From positions 62,001 through 126,000 of the forward strand of contig JALJEE010001540.1 of the NCBI GenBank assembly GCA_023231475.1: DNA of 64,000 bases. The letters are read 5' to 3'. Below the pieces are notes generated by a model that saw only the letters and a list, made by a program, of their open reading frames with translations, did no database searches and was not told the DNA's origin. This document shows positions 13,396 through 24,275 of this stretch, in pieces (positions within the stretch are counted from its first letter, which is position 1; every line of letters starts with the position of its first letter). The translations under genes were made by a program, and so were the position numbers. The stretch is from Seison nebaliae. Its lineage: Eukaryota > Rotifera > Pararotatoria > Seisonacea > Seisonidae.

Positions 13396-13650
13396 GGGCA
13401 ATCATGTTCATTTCATTGTATAAGAAATGAGATATCAGAGGAAGCAAAAACAGTTCATGATTATTTCGAGGAGAATTATATGTACCATAATTCAAAATTT
13501 CCACCTAAATTGTGGAATAATTATAATCATACGATTAATAACCTTCCACGAACCAATAATTTGGTTGAAGGTAATAATAACGGATTGAAGTATCAAATTC
13601 CACAGACCTTCGTTACCAATTTTCGAAAACTCTCTAATCAAAACCTTTAA
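13396..13650 (+). pseudogene. MULE transposase C-terminal remnant
   Basis: An 84-codon frame with no upstream start, preceded by an in-frame TAA at 13393. It reads through VHDYFEENY, then FPPKLWNNYN and PRTNNLVEGNN. In animal MULE transposases the region after the catalytic domain typically shows a FPxxLWN block and an RTNNxxEGWH block; here the WH is replaced by NN. No catalytic DDE region is present, so this is a fragment. A lysine/arginine-rich frame further on (around 13688-13770) may be more of the same tail in another frame. Confidence 0.7.
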
Positions 13651-13949
13651 TTATGAGTAACTTTAGGTCAATTTATTTCTAAGCGGTGAAAAAAAGCGAA
13701 GAAAAAAGTCGAAGATTAAGAAAAATGAATTCCTAGTATCAGTGTTAACAAATTTCGATAAAACAGGATGAGAATCATTTTTCAACGATATCGACCGAAG
13801 TTTTTAATAATAATTTTTTTACGTTCGTTTTACCTTCTTTCATTATCAATAAATAAATATTTCATTTGAGAACAAACTTCCGTTAGTATAGTAAAAAAAA
13901 CTTTGTAAAAGTGTCCAAAAAAATTTTAAAGAGACATTAATTACGTTAT

Positions 13950-14133
13950 TAAAAGGTGTAGAACTGTCCAGATTTGTAAAAAAGGCGTAGAACTGTCCTA
14001 ATTTGTAAAAAAAGACGTAGAAGTATTCTATATTAGAGAAAAAAGGAGTAGAAATGTCTGTAATTGCCCTTAAGAGAGTAGAACTGTCCTTATTTGAAGG
14101 AAAAACCAAAAGGAGTCGAACTGTCCGGGATTC
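13950..14133 (-). repeat. Right terminal inverted repeat with internal 12-mer repeats
   Basis: Six copies of GTAGAACTGTCC (two degenerate, one with GTCGAA) at 29-37 bp spacing. The outer 60 bp mirror the left terminus, including the CCAAAAAGG/CCAAAAGG block. Confidence 0.85.
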
Positions 14134-14658
14134 TTTCAAATAAGTCAACTTTTAATTGTTGCTGTTGATTTTTTTTCGATCGAAATTATATGAAAACGAT
14201 ATCACTAGACATCACTATTTTCAAACGCTGCCCTGGAATCTAACACGAAAAAATTTCACATTTTTCAAATTACGGACATCAAAATTTTTTTTCCGAAATA
14301 AAACATGTTTTACTCGTGATCATTCCCCCCAGCTCGGTGTTGTTATTGAGAATTGAACAAAAATGAGAATTTAAGGGGCTTCTGTTCATTCAAAATTAAT
14401 TTTGTAGGGTTCATTTTCAAGAGAATTTTATGCTCTTTCGAACGAATTTCATTTCATGTTAAAAATTAAATATTAGTTTAAGAAATTTAAGAAAGAAATT
14501 GAACTTTTTTTTGACTTTTTTTTTCAAAAAATAAAATTTCTAATTATTGCTGTCGATTTTTAATTACTTATTCAGAATTTGTTCATTTTCAGATTCTTCG
14601 AATCATATACCTAACAAGAAGAAGAGTAACGGGTGTATAAAGTGAATGTTTGACAAAA

Positions 14659-15663
14659 ATGCAATTAAGAACAATGATTGTAAGAAATATTATATATTCT
14701 CCAATACGCAATTCAACAGTTCCCGAATTGGTTGATATGAATGAAGTAATTGAAATTTTAATTAACAACTATATAATTTGTGTAATAATAACGACATTGA
14801 TGTATGCCGTCCTGAATATCATCTCAAAAAATAATACCAAATCAAAAGATATGGAAAGAAATAACGATAATTTGTTTTGGTACACTAATAAAATAATTGC
14901 AACTATGTTCTTTATTCTTTGGTTTTACTTTTTCTCCTTATTTCTCGTGCCAAAAGCAATTTATAATGTGAACTTAGTCTCATATTTGGCGTTGTTGTAC
15001 ATCTGCATACGATATCTTGTTGAAACGAATACATCGAATGATCGAAATCTACTTATTCTATTTTTACCGACAGCTATCGCAACTCTTCTCGACTTATTCT
15101 TCCATAATCTTTATTCTCACAATTTCATGTGGATTTGGTTCATCATATACATTTTATATTTGTTCGATTCTTTCAAAATACACGAATGGGATATCAGATT
15201 CATTTTTTTCCTATTCGGATTATTCATTTACCTCAACATGACTAAACAATTCGAATGGACTTCATCCCATTTCTCATTATCTAAATTTAATAAAACAAAA
15301 TCAACATCAATTTTATTTGAAGTTGACATGAAACGATTATCTCCAGGAATAACATTTCCATTCATGACCAATTACTATTTGTATGAAATTCAATCAATTC
15401 ATTCAATCGAACTCATCACATTAATGACATTAATCGAATATTTGAGTAGGAAACTCAAATCATCGAATGTCCAACGACGTTTCAGAAATAATACGGTAAT
15501 ATTATCGATAATTATCATTCCGATATTTATGATGGGTAAATTAATCGATATTCCATATCTATTAAATGTCCTTATGTCATCATCTATTATTTTGATCAGT
15601 TTCATTTTGGAAAATTATTTCACTTATCATTCGAATGAGAAGAGAGAAGTATTTAATGTTTAA
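14659..15663 (+). CDS. Unidentified multi-pass membrane protein
   Basis: Single uninterrupted frame of 334 residues from ATG 14659, ending 118 bp before the convergent DDX1 stop. It holds about eight or nine hydrophobic segments (near residues 28-50, 75-103, 108-125, 130-150, 157-175, 180-197, 255-275, 280-320), a charged N-terminal region and a hydrophilic loop around residues 198-250. I do not recognise the family. The frame is long, the bias matches neighbouring genes, and the hydrophobic periodicity argues for a real protein. Upstream introns cannot be excluded, because ATG 14659 has no homologue to anchor it. An upstream TTG at 14650 is not a likely start. Confidence 0.6.
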   Translation: MQLRTMIVRNIIYSPIRNSTVPELVDMNEVIEILINNYIICVIITTLMYAVLNIISKNNTKSKDMERNNDNLFWYTNKIIATMFFILWFYFFSLFLVPKAIYNVNLVSYLALLYICIRYLVETNTSNDRNLLILFLPTAIATLLDLFFHNLYSHNFMWIWFIIYILYLFDSFKIHEWDIRFIFFLFGLFIYLNMTKQFEWTSSHFSLSKFNKTKSTSILFEVDMKRLSPGITFPFMTNYYLYEIQSIHSIELITLMTLIEYLSRKLKSSNVQRRFRNNTVILSIIIIPIFMMGKLIDIPYLLNVLMSSSIILISFILENYFTYHSNEKREVFNV

Positions 15664-15781
15664 TGATTAATTCTATTTCTTTTCTTTTCTAATTCCTAAT
15701 ACTCTTCTCCAAAGATAATTTTCATTTTATTTATATATTGAACCATTTATTTATTATAAATCAATTAAAACTGTTAACAAA

Positions 15782-18138
15782 TTAACTATTCACTTCATTA
15801 AGGAGATATCTCAAAAAATAATGTTGAGATTGAATTTCCAATTGTTGGAGATCTTCTTTCATCGGCAATAAATATGAGGAATGATTCGTATAATCACTTT
15901 TGACGACATTCTTTTTCGTTCCATAAACTACTTTACCATCAAATTCATCGATAGGAATATTAAATCTTCTGTCAATTTGATTAATCGTCACTCCTAAATG
16001 TTCTTCAATATCTCCCAATAATTGTTGTTCATTATACCATATCGTACATCCATTATCTTCCTTTAGACGTGTATCCCAACATTTCTTACCACGCGATGGA
16101 CATGAATGATACCAAACTTTTTCTTCAACTTTCGAAGTTAACGAAATAGCGAGTCCCATTCTCTCCGCTCTACCTACACGTCCAATTCGATGAAGATAAT
16201 TCTGTTTGTCATCTGGTAAAGTGACACTAATAACTAGAGAGAATGAAGAGAAATTTGCAAAAATAAAATTTTCTTTCATTAACCATAAGGAAGTCCTTTA
16301 ACATCGATACCTCTCGCTGCAACATCCGTACAAATGAGAAAAGGAACTTTATTATCTTTGAATAATTGAAGATTACGTTTCCGTTCATCTGGCCGTTTAT
16401 CTGAATGGAGACAGATACAATTAATTTGTTTTGATGTGAGAAATTCCTCCAAATTATCACAATCTAATTTAGTCCGACAAAATATGATAGCCTTATCCAT
16501 TCGGAATTTGTTGATGGCATTAAGACAATAATATACTTTCAATTTCTTCACTGCCTCTGATAACGTTTCATTACTCATTAGATTACCTTTAGACAATTGA
16601 TCATTTTTATGCACACCGTCAGTTTTTACATTTCTGATCGTTCTCCATTCATTATCCAAATGAGGATCGACTGGACAAATGACATGATGAACAGTATCGG
16701 GAACACTATCTTGTCCTTTCAAATCGACCCAAATTGGAAAATGCATCAAATCGTTCGCCAATTTCTTTACTTGGAAATTATGAAGAGTAGCCGAACAAAC
16801 GACCATTTGTAATCGTTGACCGCCAATAAAAAATTTAGGAATTAATTGATGAATCTCTTTAATTTGTCTCTCATTTCCTCCAACCAATAAACTATCAACT
16901 TCATCCAAAATAAAAAGGAAAAGACTATCAGTTCTAATAATTCTCTTTGAGAGGAAATCCATCAATCTACCCGTTGTTCCAACAACAACATCAACACCAT
17001 TATCGATTTCTCTTTTTTGTCCATCTGTTGATTGACCTCCAACGACTGAAACAGTTCGAATGAGACTTGGATCATCCAAATGTTGTTTGAGACTTTCAAT
17101 CACATTTATTGTCTGACCAACCAATTCTTGACTAGGTAATAGAATCAATGCAAATGGAGCATTATTCTCTTTCTTTTTTTTCATGATTGATTCAGTCGCT
17201 ATCGATTTCTTTTCCATATTATCCTTCTTTCCATCTTTCACACCAATCGTTCCATTTGGTAAGACAGAAACGAAATTTTTACTTCCAAAATTGAATTCCA
17301 TTTTACATTTTTTCAAAACAGCTGCTGGAAAGAACGTTTGATTTCGTAAATGTCCAGGAATACGGAAAGCGATTCCCAGAAATTTTCCATTTTTCGTAAA
17401 TCCAATCGTATTGTCATCCAAATCCAAAAAAGATCCGATAATATCACCCCATCCAAAACTCTTAATAAATTCTCATATGAATAAATGAGAATATGAAAAA
17501 GTGAAAACTTCTCCATAATTATCGAAATTTCTCGAATTCGATTTTTTTCCTGTTCCTCCATAACCGAAACCGAATTGATCCGTTCCCAAATCTAATGAAG
17601 CGGCAGCTGTACTCCAACCAACACGTCCCAATCCTTCATTTTCAATTTTCACTTCGAAATAATATTTTCCTTCTTTTCTCATTCCGATTGTAGCACGACA
17701 ACCGTTCCATTTCCGTTCTTCTCTACTTTCACAAATCAAGGAATTGCTACGATCAATCGATAATTGATCACTTCGATCATTAACATTTAAAACGAAATTC
17801 TCTTCATTCGTTTGTTTAAGAGTTGAATGTATATTCTCTTTCATCTTCTTCTCTAATATCAATTGTAACATTGGAATGACAAATGCCTGAGAAAATATGA
17901 AATTAGAGAAAATTAGAGAAATAAAAACTCCTGTTTTTCCACTTCCTGTTTCCGCAGCTAATAAGATATCGCCACCACCGAGAATTAAAGGAATTGAATC
18001 ACTTTGAATATCGGTTGGTAATGTCCAACCAATATCATTAATCGCTTTCGCTATTTTTTCATGAACTCCTAATTCTATTCATTTAAATTGGACATTTTTA
18101 TTTTCTAATCAAATTCAACCTGTCTCGAATGCATTCAT
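15782..18138 (-). CDS. DDX1: ATP-dependent RNA helicase DDX1
   Basis: DEAD-box helicase with a SPRY domain inserted between motifs I and Ia, the DDX1 signature; in animals it acts in the tRNA-ligase complex and RNA metabolism. Five exons (minus order): 18138-18120, 18074-17929, 17886-17509, 17460-16284, 16233-15782; introns 45, 42, 48 and 50 nt; 723 residues against 740 in human. It shows AETGSGKTG (motif I, about 47-55), SPRY (about 80-250, including [20 protein letters not shown]), CSATLH (motif III) and [13 protein letters not shown] (motif VI). Two motifs are altered: Ib reads TTGR rather than TPGR, and motif II reads DEVD rather than DEAD (about residue 370). Divergent from G-beta-5 with 307 bp between the start codons. 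Confidence 0.95.
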
Positions 18139-18445
18139 TGTATAATTGTATAATTTTATAATAATGGAATAATTTTATTTTGATGGAATAATTTTTCTCA
18201 TTATGTTTAGCTAAACAATCGAATAATCTCACTTTGAAGAAATGAGGGAGAAAAGAATGAGAAATACTCTCCAATTCGATAGAGTTCCGATCAATTTTAT
18301 TTTAGTTAATAAATTTCTACATATTCCTATCAGAAATTCAATAATTCCTACCAGAATTAGAGATAACAAACAAAATACATTCTTTTTTACTTTTCCATTA
18401 ATTATGAAATAATTTCTCTTAAAATAAAATTTTTTATAATAAATC

Positions 18446-20003
18446 ATGAAAATGCAAACATCCACTACCACCACCACTAATAACAACAACAATAATACTA
18501 ATGTGGAATATTCAATGACAACAGGTAATAATGTAACATCGACATCAGGTAATTCGGATCGATGTAAAAGTGTTGAAGATCTGTTGATAGAAGTGAGTAA
18601 TTTAAAAGATAAATTGGAGAAAGAACGAAGTCAATACCATGACACCGAATGTTTAACTTTAATGAATTGTAAATGGAATTTTTTAAATTAATTTATTTCT
18701 CACAGTATCTACGGTAGCGCAGCGTTTAGAGAACTTACAAGCGATGCAAACACGTGCTAGACGAACATTAAAAGGACATCAAGGAAAAGTTTTAGCTTGC
18801 GATTGGTCTGCCGACCGTCATCATTTAGTCAGTTCATCCCAAGATGGTAAAGTTATTATTTGGGATGCGTTTACAACAAACAAAGTTTTTTTTCCTTGTA
18901 TTTGTTATTCTTAATAAATCTTTTAAAAAACAGGAGAACGTCATAACAATGCCTACTACATGGATCATGGCTTGTGCTTATGGACCATCCGGGGCACTTG
19001 TTGTTTGTAGTGGACTAGATAATCGTGTTACTATCTTTCCTGTAGCGACGGATGAAGTCGACATGAATTCAACATCTGTCCTTCTCAATACAACCAATTC
19101 CACCAACAATAATTTCATCTCAAAAAATATATCGGGTATTGCCGGAGTGCAACCGGCAGAAAGTAGTCTCACTCCCACTATGTTACCGCCTTTAACCGCC
19201 GGAAGTACTGGGGTGGGTGCAGCAGGTAAGAGACAAATTGCTCAACATGGTCAATATATTTCTTGTTGCAAATTCTTCTATGCCGACACGCAATTATTAA
19301 CTGCCAGTGGTGACGGAACTTGTAAGTTGTGGGATGTAGAAAGTGGAACACTAATCCAAACTTTTTCTGGTCATTTAGCTGATGTTCTGACGATGGATAT
19401 CTCTCCATCGGAAGTCGGCAATATATTCATTTCAGGAGTTAGTCATATTATTATTTTCTTCTTTCATTCTTCTTCGTTCGAAAAAGGGAGCTGATCATCA
19501 AGCAATTGCATGGGATATCAGAACGGGCAAATATGTTCAAACATTTATGGCGCACGAAAGTGATGTGAATGGTATCAAATTTTATCCTAACGGCGATGCA
19601 TTTGCTACTGGTAGTGACGATGCTACAGTTAGTAAGTGTTTTATGAGAAATAAAACTGATAATTTCTTTGTAATTTCAAAGTGTCGATTATTTGATTTGA
19701 GAGCAGACAGACAAGTAGCTGTCTATCGGAAAGATTCCATCATATTTCCATGTAATGCGGTTGATTTCAGTCTCTCGGGACGTTTACTATTTGGCGGTTA
19801 TTCCGATTATTGTGTCAATGTATGGGATACATTGAAAGGTGTCCGATTAGCTATCTTATACGGTCATGAAAATCGAATAAGTTGTCTACAAACATCTCCT
19901 GACGGAACTGCATTATGTACTGGTAGTTGGGACTGCACATTGAGAGTTAAAATTTTTTCCCTCTAAAACATTTCAATTTATTTTAATTAAGGTTTGGGCA
20001 TAA
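18446..20003 (+). CDS. GNB5: G protein subunit beta-5
   Basis: Seven-bladed WD40 protein of the G-beta-5 class, which pairs with R7 RGS proteins rather than conventional gammas. Six exons: 18446-18650, 18706-18884, 18934-19437, 19487-19627, 19682-19945, 19992-20003; introns 46-55 nt; 434 residues. The N-terminal helix runs through [15 protein letters not shown] and the last exon encodes only VWA plus stop, as in other G-betas. Class markers are [46 protein letters not shown] and SGSDDAT-type strings. Two oddities: a Thr/Asn-rich N-terminal extension and a roughly 55-residue Ser/Thr/Pro-rich insert between blades 2 and 3, ahead of [10 protein letters not shown]. Converges on the RhoGAP gene. 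Confidence 0.95.
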
Positions 20004-20234
20004 TTATTTCAATCAAATCGATTATCATCTAGTCATTTTTTCGGTTGAAAAAATCAGAAAAAACTGATTTTCTTTAACTTTTCGAATCTCTGAAAAATAT
20101 TTCCTATTTTGACAATAAATTTTCTTTCCATTTTTTTAATATTTTTATCAAATCAAATACATTTTTTTCCATTTGCGAAATAAGTTTTATTTTATGAAAA
20201 AGAAATCTAATAAACTTTTAAAATTTGATTAAGT

Positions 20235-23200
20235 TCAATCACAATATAAATTCTGTTCAATTTCACGAATTAAATCCTCAATTATCGATTTACTAATCGC
20301 CATCGCTTCTTGATTAAATTCATTGTCCATCTCATCAACATCATCATCAGTATCATAATTATAAATTACATCCGATTGATTTCCAACAGTATCGGTGGAT
20401 TTAGTTGGGCTGGAAATTATATCATTGTCATTTGTGATTGATTCAGAATTGTCATTGAGATTAATTAATTTAATTTCCTCTTTTAAACTCGGATGACTCG
20501 AATGAGATTCATTTTCACTATTTGATGGTTTAATGTCGACAGATGTTGGTTGAAATAATGGATTTTTATGTGAGATGAATTCGGAATCTATAATCGATAT
20601 ATCATTGTCATCGATAATTTTTGGATAGGCATCATTCGATTCATTCGAATGAATTTCCTTCATCTCAACTTTTTCATTTTGAGAATTTTCATTTTCATTC
20701 TCATTTCTCATCGTTTCATTAGAGGCCGTTGATACATCACTATTACTCTCAATAATAATATCAATATCATCATTATTACTATTAGAATTATCGATGAAAA
20801 TATTCGAATGATCTTTGAATGATTCTAAAAACTTTTCATTTTTCTTCTTTTCAACTTGCAAATAATCAAAATCATCTTTCTCTCTTGTTCTCAATTCTTT
20901 TGACACATTCAATTCATTCATTATTTCATCCACGTCGATAATATCTTGTTCCAATTCAGCATTTTCGCTTTTATCCAACGTTTCCGTTAATGAAACATCA
21001 TCAGTCTCTCCATGTTTCTCAAACGCATCATCATCAGCATCATCAGATGAAGAATAGACGAATTCAAAAATTTTGTCATGTCTCTTGATGAGAATTTCGA
21101 CGAAATCGATTAATGCATTAACCGATTCCAAAGTCATTACAGATGATGAAGATAAATTATTCATGAATGAACTGGAAGAAATTGTCGATTTTTCCATATT
21201 CGAATTATTTGGTATTGTAGCTGAAATTGCCATTCGTTGATTATTTCCTTCTCCATTATTACCAGCCCAACAGATATTTGGTGCGAATGCCACCGCCAAA
21301 TTGTGAATGGTCATCAAATTACATTTGGAATAAGTAGATAATTCATGAAGAAAATTTATGATATATTCCAGACAACGATAATTATATTTATTCAAATTAT
21401 AATTTAATAAATCACGAATCAATCCAATCTTTTCCGTCATATCAACAGCTATAGAAAAAAGAAAAGAATTATTAATTAATTACAAATTTCAATTAATTCC
21501 TGTTTAGCATCAACCATCAATTATCCAAAAAAAAAAAAACAATAATAACAATAACATTAACAAAAACAAGACGAAAACGAAGAAGAGGAACAACGAAAAA
21601 AAAAAGGAATAATGAAAAGAGACTCACTGAAATTATTACTATATTTAGTTCCTAATAATTTAAATTGATTTTACAAAAAATAAAATATTATCAAAATAAT
21701 TCAAAGAATCACTAACGTGTCAATGCCATGATATTATTGTAAAGATTGTAAGTGACAATTGGTTCTTTTAATTCTCTCAAGAATAACTTTATTAAAACGG
21801 CTGCCGTGTGAATATCTGGTACGGATGGTGATAAATAAAGTTTTTCTCCTGAAAGATAAAATAAAATGAAAAAAGATTTTGTGATAAACAATGACGAAAC
21901 CTCGATTGAAAATATTCTTACATTCAGCAATTTGAGTGAAAATTGCTGATTTTCTAAAAACGCCTTCTGTTTTCATTCCGTGACGTCGAATATGAGTCAC
22001 ACATTGATAAAGAACGGGTGGGAGACGATCATTCGGATAATTTCTCCGAATCGAGTCCAGAGATACACCAAATTGAAATTTGTTCTGAGAATTGGATTGT
22101 TGACCATTTGAAACGTTTACACTTCCATCAACATTCCATGAACCATTATTCATTTGGAGAATTGAAGTAAAATTATTATTGTTATTGAGATTATTCTCCT
22201 TGACAATTTCTCCACTTGTTTTACTTTTCGGTATTTTTCTTTTAACCACATTCGCTTTTTCATTATGTCTATTTTTGAAAGTTAATAAAAATCGATGAAA
22301 AAAAAATAGAACTGTAAAATCTTTTCAGGTATTGTCAATTCTTCTAATCGGACGATGGTCGCTAATGCTTCCACGTCACTAATATAAAATAACTTCTTAC
22401 CAAATTTATAACTAGAATGTTGTTGAATGAAAATTAGAAAATGGACAGAATAATAAAACCTGATGATGGGTTTGAATAATGTATGAAGGAATTTGATAAA
22501 AGATGTTGGATGGACAATATATAATGACTTCATATTTTTTTTAAAACTGAAAAATTTTTCATTTAACAATTATTAGAGAAAGAAAATAACTTCCTATCTA
22601 AAGATTTGTAAGCGTGAATTAACCATCGAAACGGTAATTTGTTTTGACTAGTCATCCCAAAATGGAAATAAATTAAAATGTAATCATTCACCACATGATC
22701 TGATAATGCCAGAGACATATATCTCAACAATGAATCAAATTGGTAAGTTTTGTTTGGAGGTAAACGAATCGCATAAATTACAATGACTTTCCTTCCCAAA
22801 TAATCATCACCTAAATTTTCAAAATTAATAAACGTTTATTATATTTACTTGGAAAATTAACCGCAAATTTGGAAGATATCAGAAAATTTTACATTCTCTT
22901 CTTTCTCGATCGTTAACATTTCTTTCCGATTACTATTCATCTTGCTCAACATATATTGATGTGTATGATGTGCACGACCACTGCCGGAAATGTTCACCGT
23001 ATCTGTCATACAAGAACTTAATTGTGATTGATCATCACGAATAGAACAAGCGTCGCGTAATTCTAATTCGAAATCGTCTTCAATCAGACCATCTTCAGTA
23101 ATATGTCCGCCAGTCGTATGAGATTTCCGTTGTCGATCACTGACTCCAATTCGGTCAAAATGATGGTTTTTCTCTTGACGTAAATTCAAATCTAAAGATA

Positions 23201-24275
23201 CTTCTGATGGTAAAGATTCGTTGTGAACTGATCGGGATGTATCTAAGAAACAAGAGAACAATAAATTTCTCAATTTCAATTTCATAATGGAATTCGAGTT
23301 CTTTTTAGGATGAACTGAACTCTACTAATCATTCTATCATTCACTACACACAGAAAAGGGTCGATAAATTTCCATCAACTTTTTTTTTGACAAGTAACGA
23401 TAGATAAAAAAAGATATTAACATCAACTAAAGAACTGAAAAGTAATTGTTAAAATGATTAATATTCGAAAAAATATATTTGGGGAAAAAAAATTTTGAAA
23501 AAATAATTTTGAGAAATTATACTCCAAACAATTTCAGTCGCCTAAAACTTTATTGATGTGTTTGTCCCACACGAACATTTAGGTTATTCTACCCCCCAAT
23601 AACTCATGATTAGTAATACCCATCATGTCTATCACATTACGCAATATGAAGAAATTAAAAGAAAAACATTAAGTTAGTTGAATAAGAAGAGTTGGAAGGA
23701 ACAAGAAAGAAAACATACTCCAAATTCGTCGATGAATTTCTTCTCGAATTTTACGAGAATTTAATGTCGCTTCATCGATGCTTCGAATCATTGATTCATA
23801 ACTGCATTGACTGCAGCTGTCAAAATCATCTTTTTTATTTGTAGTGTAATATTTTTATGTTGAATTAGAAGAAAAAGTAAATTGAAAAGATTAAATAATT
23901 CTTTTTTCAATCACTTCTCACTCCAAAATGTAAATAGTTTCATAATTTGATAAATCGAGAAATTTCACAAAAATAATTCAAATAAAATTTTTAAAAATGA
24001 ATGATTAATATTCGTCTGTGAACATTATTCAGATAATGAAATGGAAAATGAGGAGCATGAAGTGGAGGTGAGAAATAGAAATTGTCTAAAGTAAATTCTA
24101 ATTGTCATACATCATTTCTCATGGTAACGAAGGCAATTGAAGGAAGACTTTAAGTAGAGGAAAGTTAACCTTGTGGATGACCAATCAATGAATCATAGCG
24201 ATCATCAAATTCTAATAATGATGCTTCGTGGCCGATAGTCGAATCATTAGTTGCTTCAAATTCATTTGATTCCAT
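20235..24275 (-). CDS. ARHGAP1: ARHGAP1-type Rho GTPase-activating protein (BCH/Sec14 + RhoGAP)
   Basis: Nine exons (minus): 24275-24170, 23829-23719, 23242-22862, 22810-22591, 22546-22460, 22411-22313, 22268-21901, 21848-21717, 21448-20235; 905 residues, phases all close. Residues about 200-340 form the BCH/Sec14-like domain (GDDYLGRKVIVIYAIRLPP, YIVHPTSFIKFL, KFGKKLFYISDVEAL). The RhoGAP domain follows QFGVSLDSI, keeps the arginine finger in EGVFRKSA (about residue 435), and continues with LIKLFLRELKEPIVTY and IHNLAVAFAPNICW. It should accelerate GTP hydrolysis by Rho/Cdc42-class GTPases. Beyond residue about 600 is a 300-residue Asp/Glu/Ser-rich, probably disordered tail that vertebrate ARHGAP1 (about 440 residues) lacks. 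Exons 1-3 encode a diverged N-terminus and are the least secure. Confidence 0.9.

Larger units (their letters stand above)
13286..14133. mobile_element. Decayed MULE-type (Mutator-like) DNA transposon
   Basis: An 848-bp element is bounded by the identical 8-mer TTTCAAAT at 13278-13285 and 14134-14141, the target-site-duplication size expected for MULEs. The ends are inverted: the left arm carries four direct copies of GGACAGTTCTAC (13293, 13330, 13353, 13376); the right arm carries the reverse complement six times (13958, 13987, 14017 degenerate, 14048 degenerate, 14078, 14115 with one change). The two outermost copies are 37 bp apart in both arms, and both arms share the inner string TAAGGGCAAT. 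Between the arms is a relic of transposase coding sequence (13396-13650). Whether it was a short non-autonomous copy or an internally deleted autonomous one cannot be told here. Confidence 0.82.
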
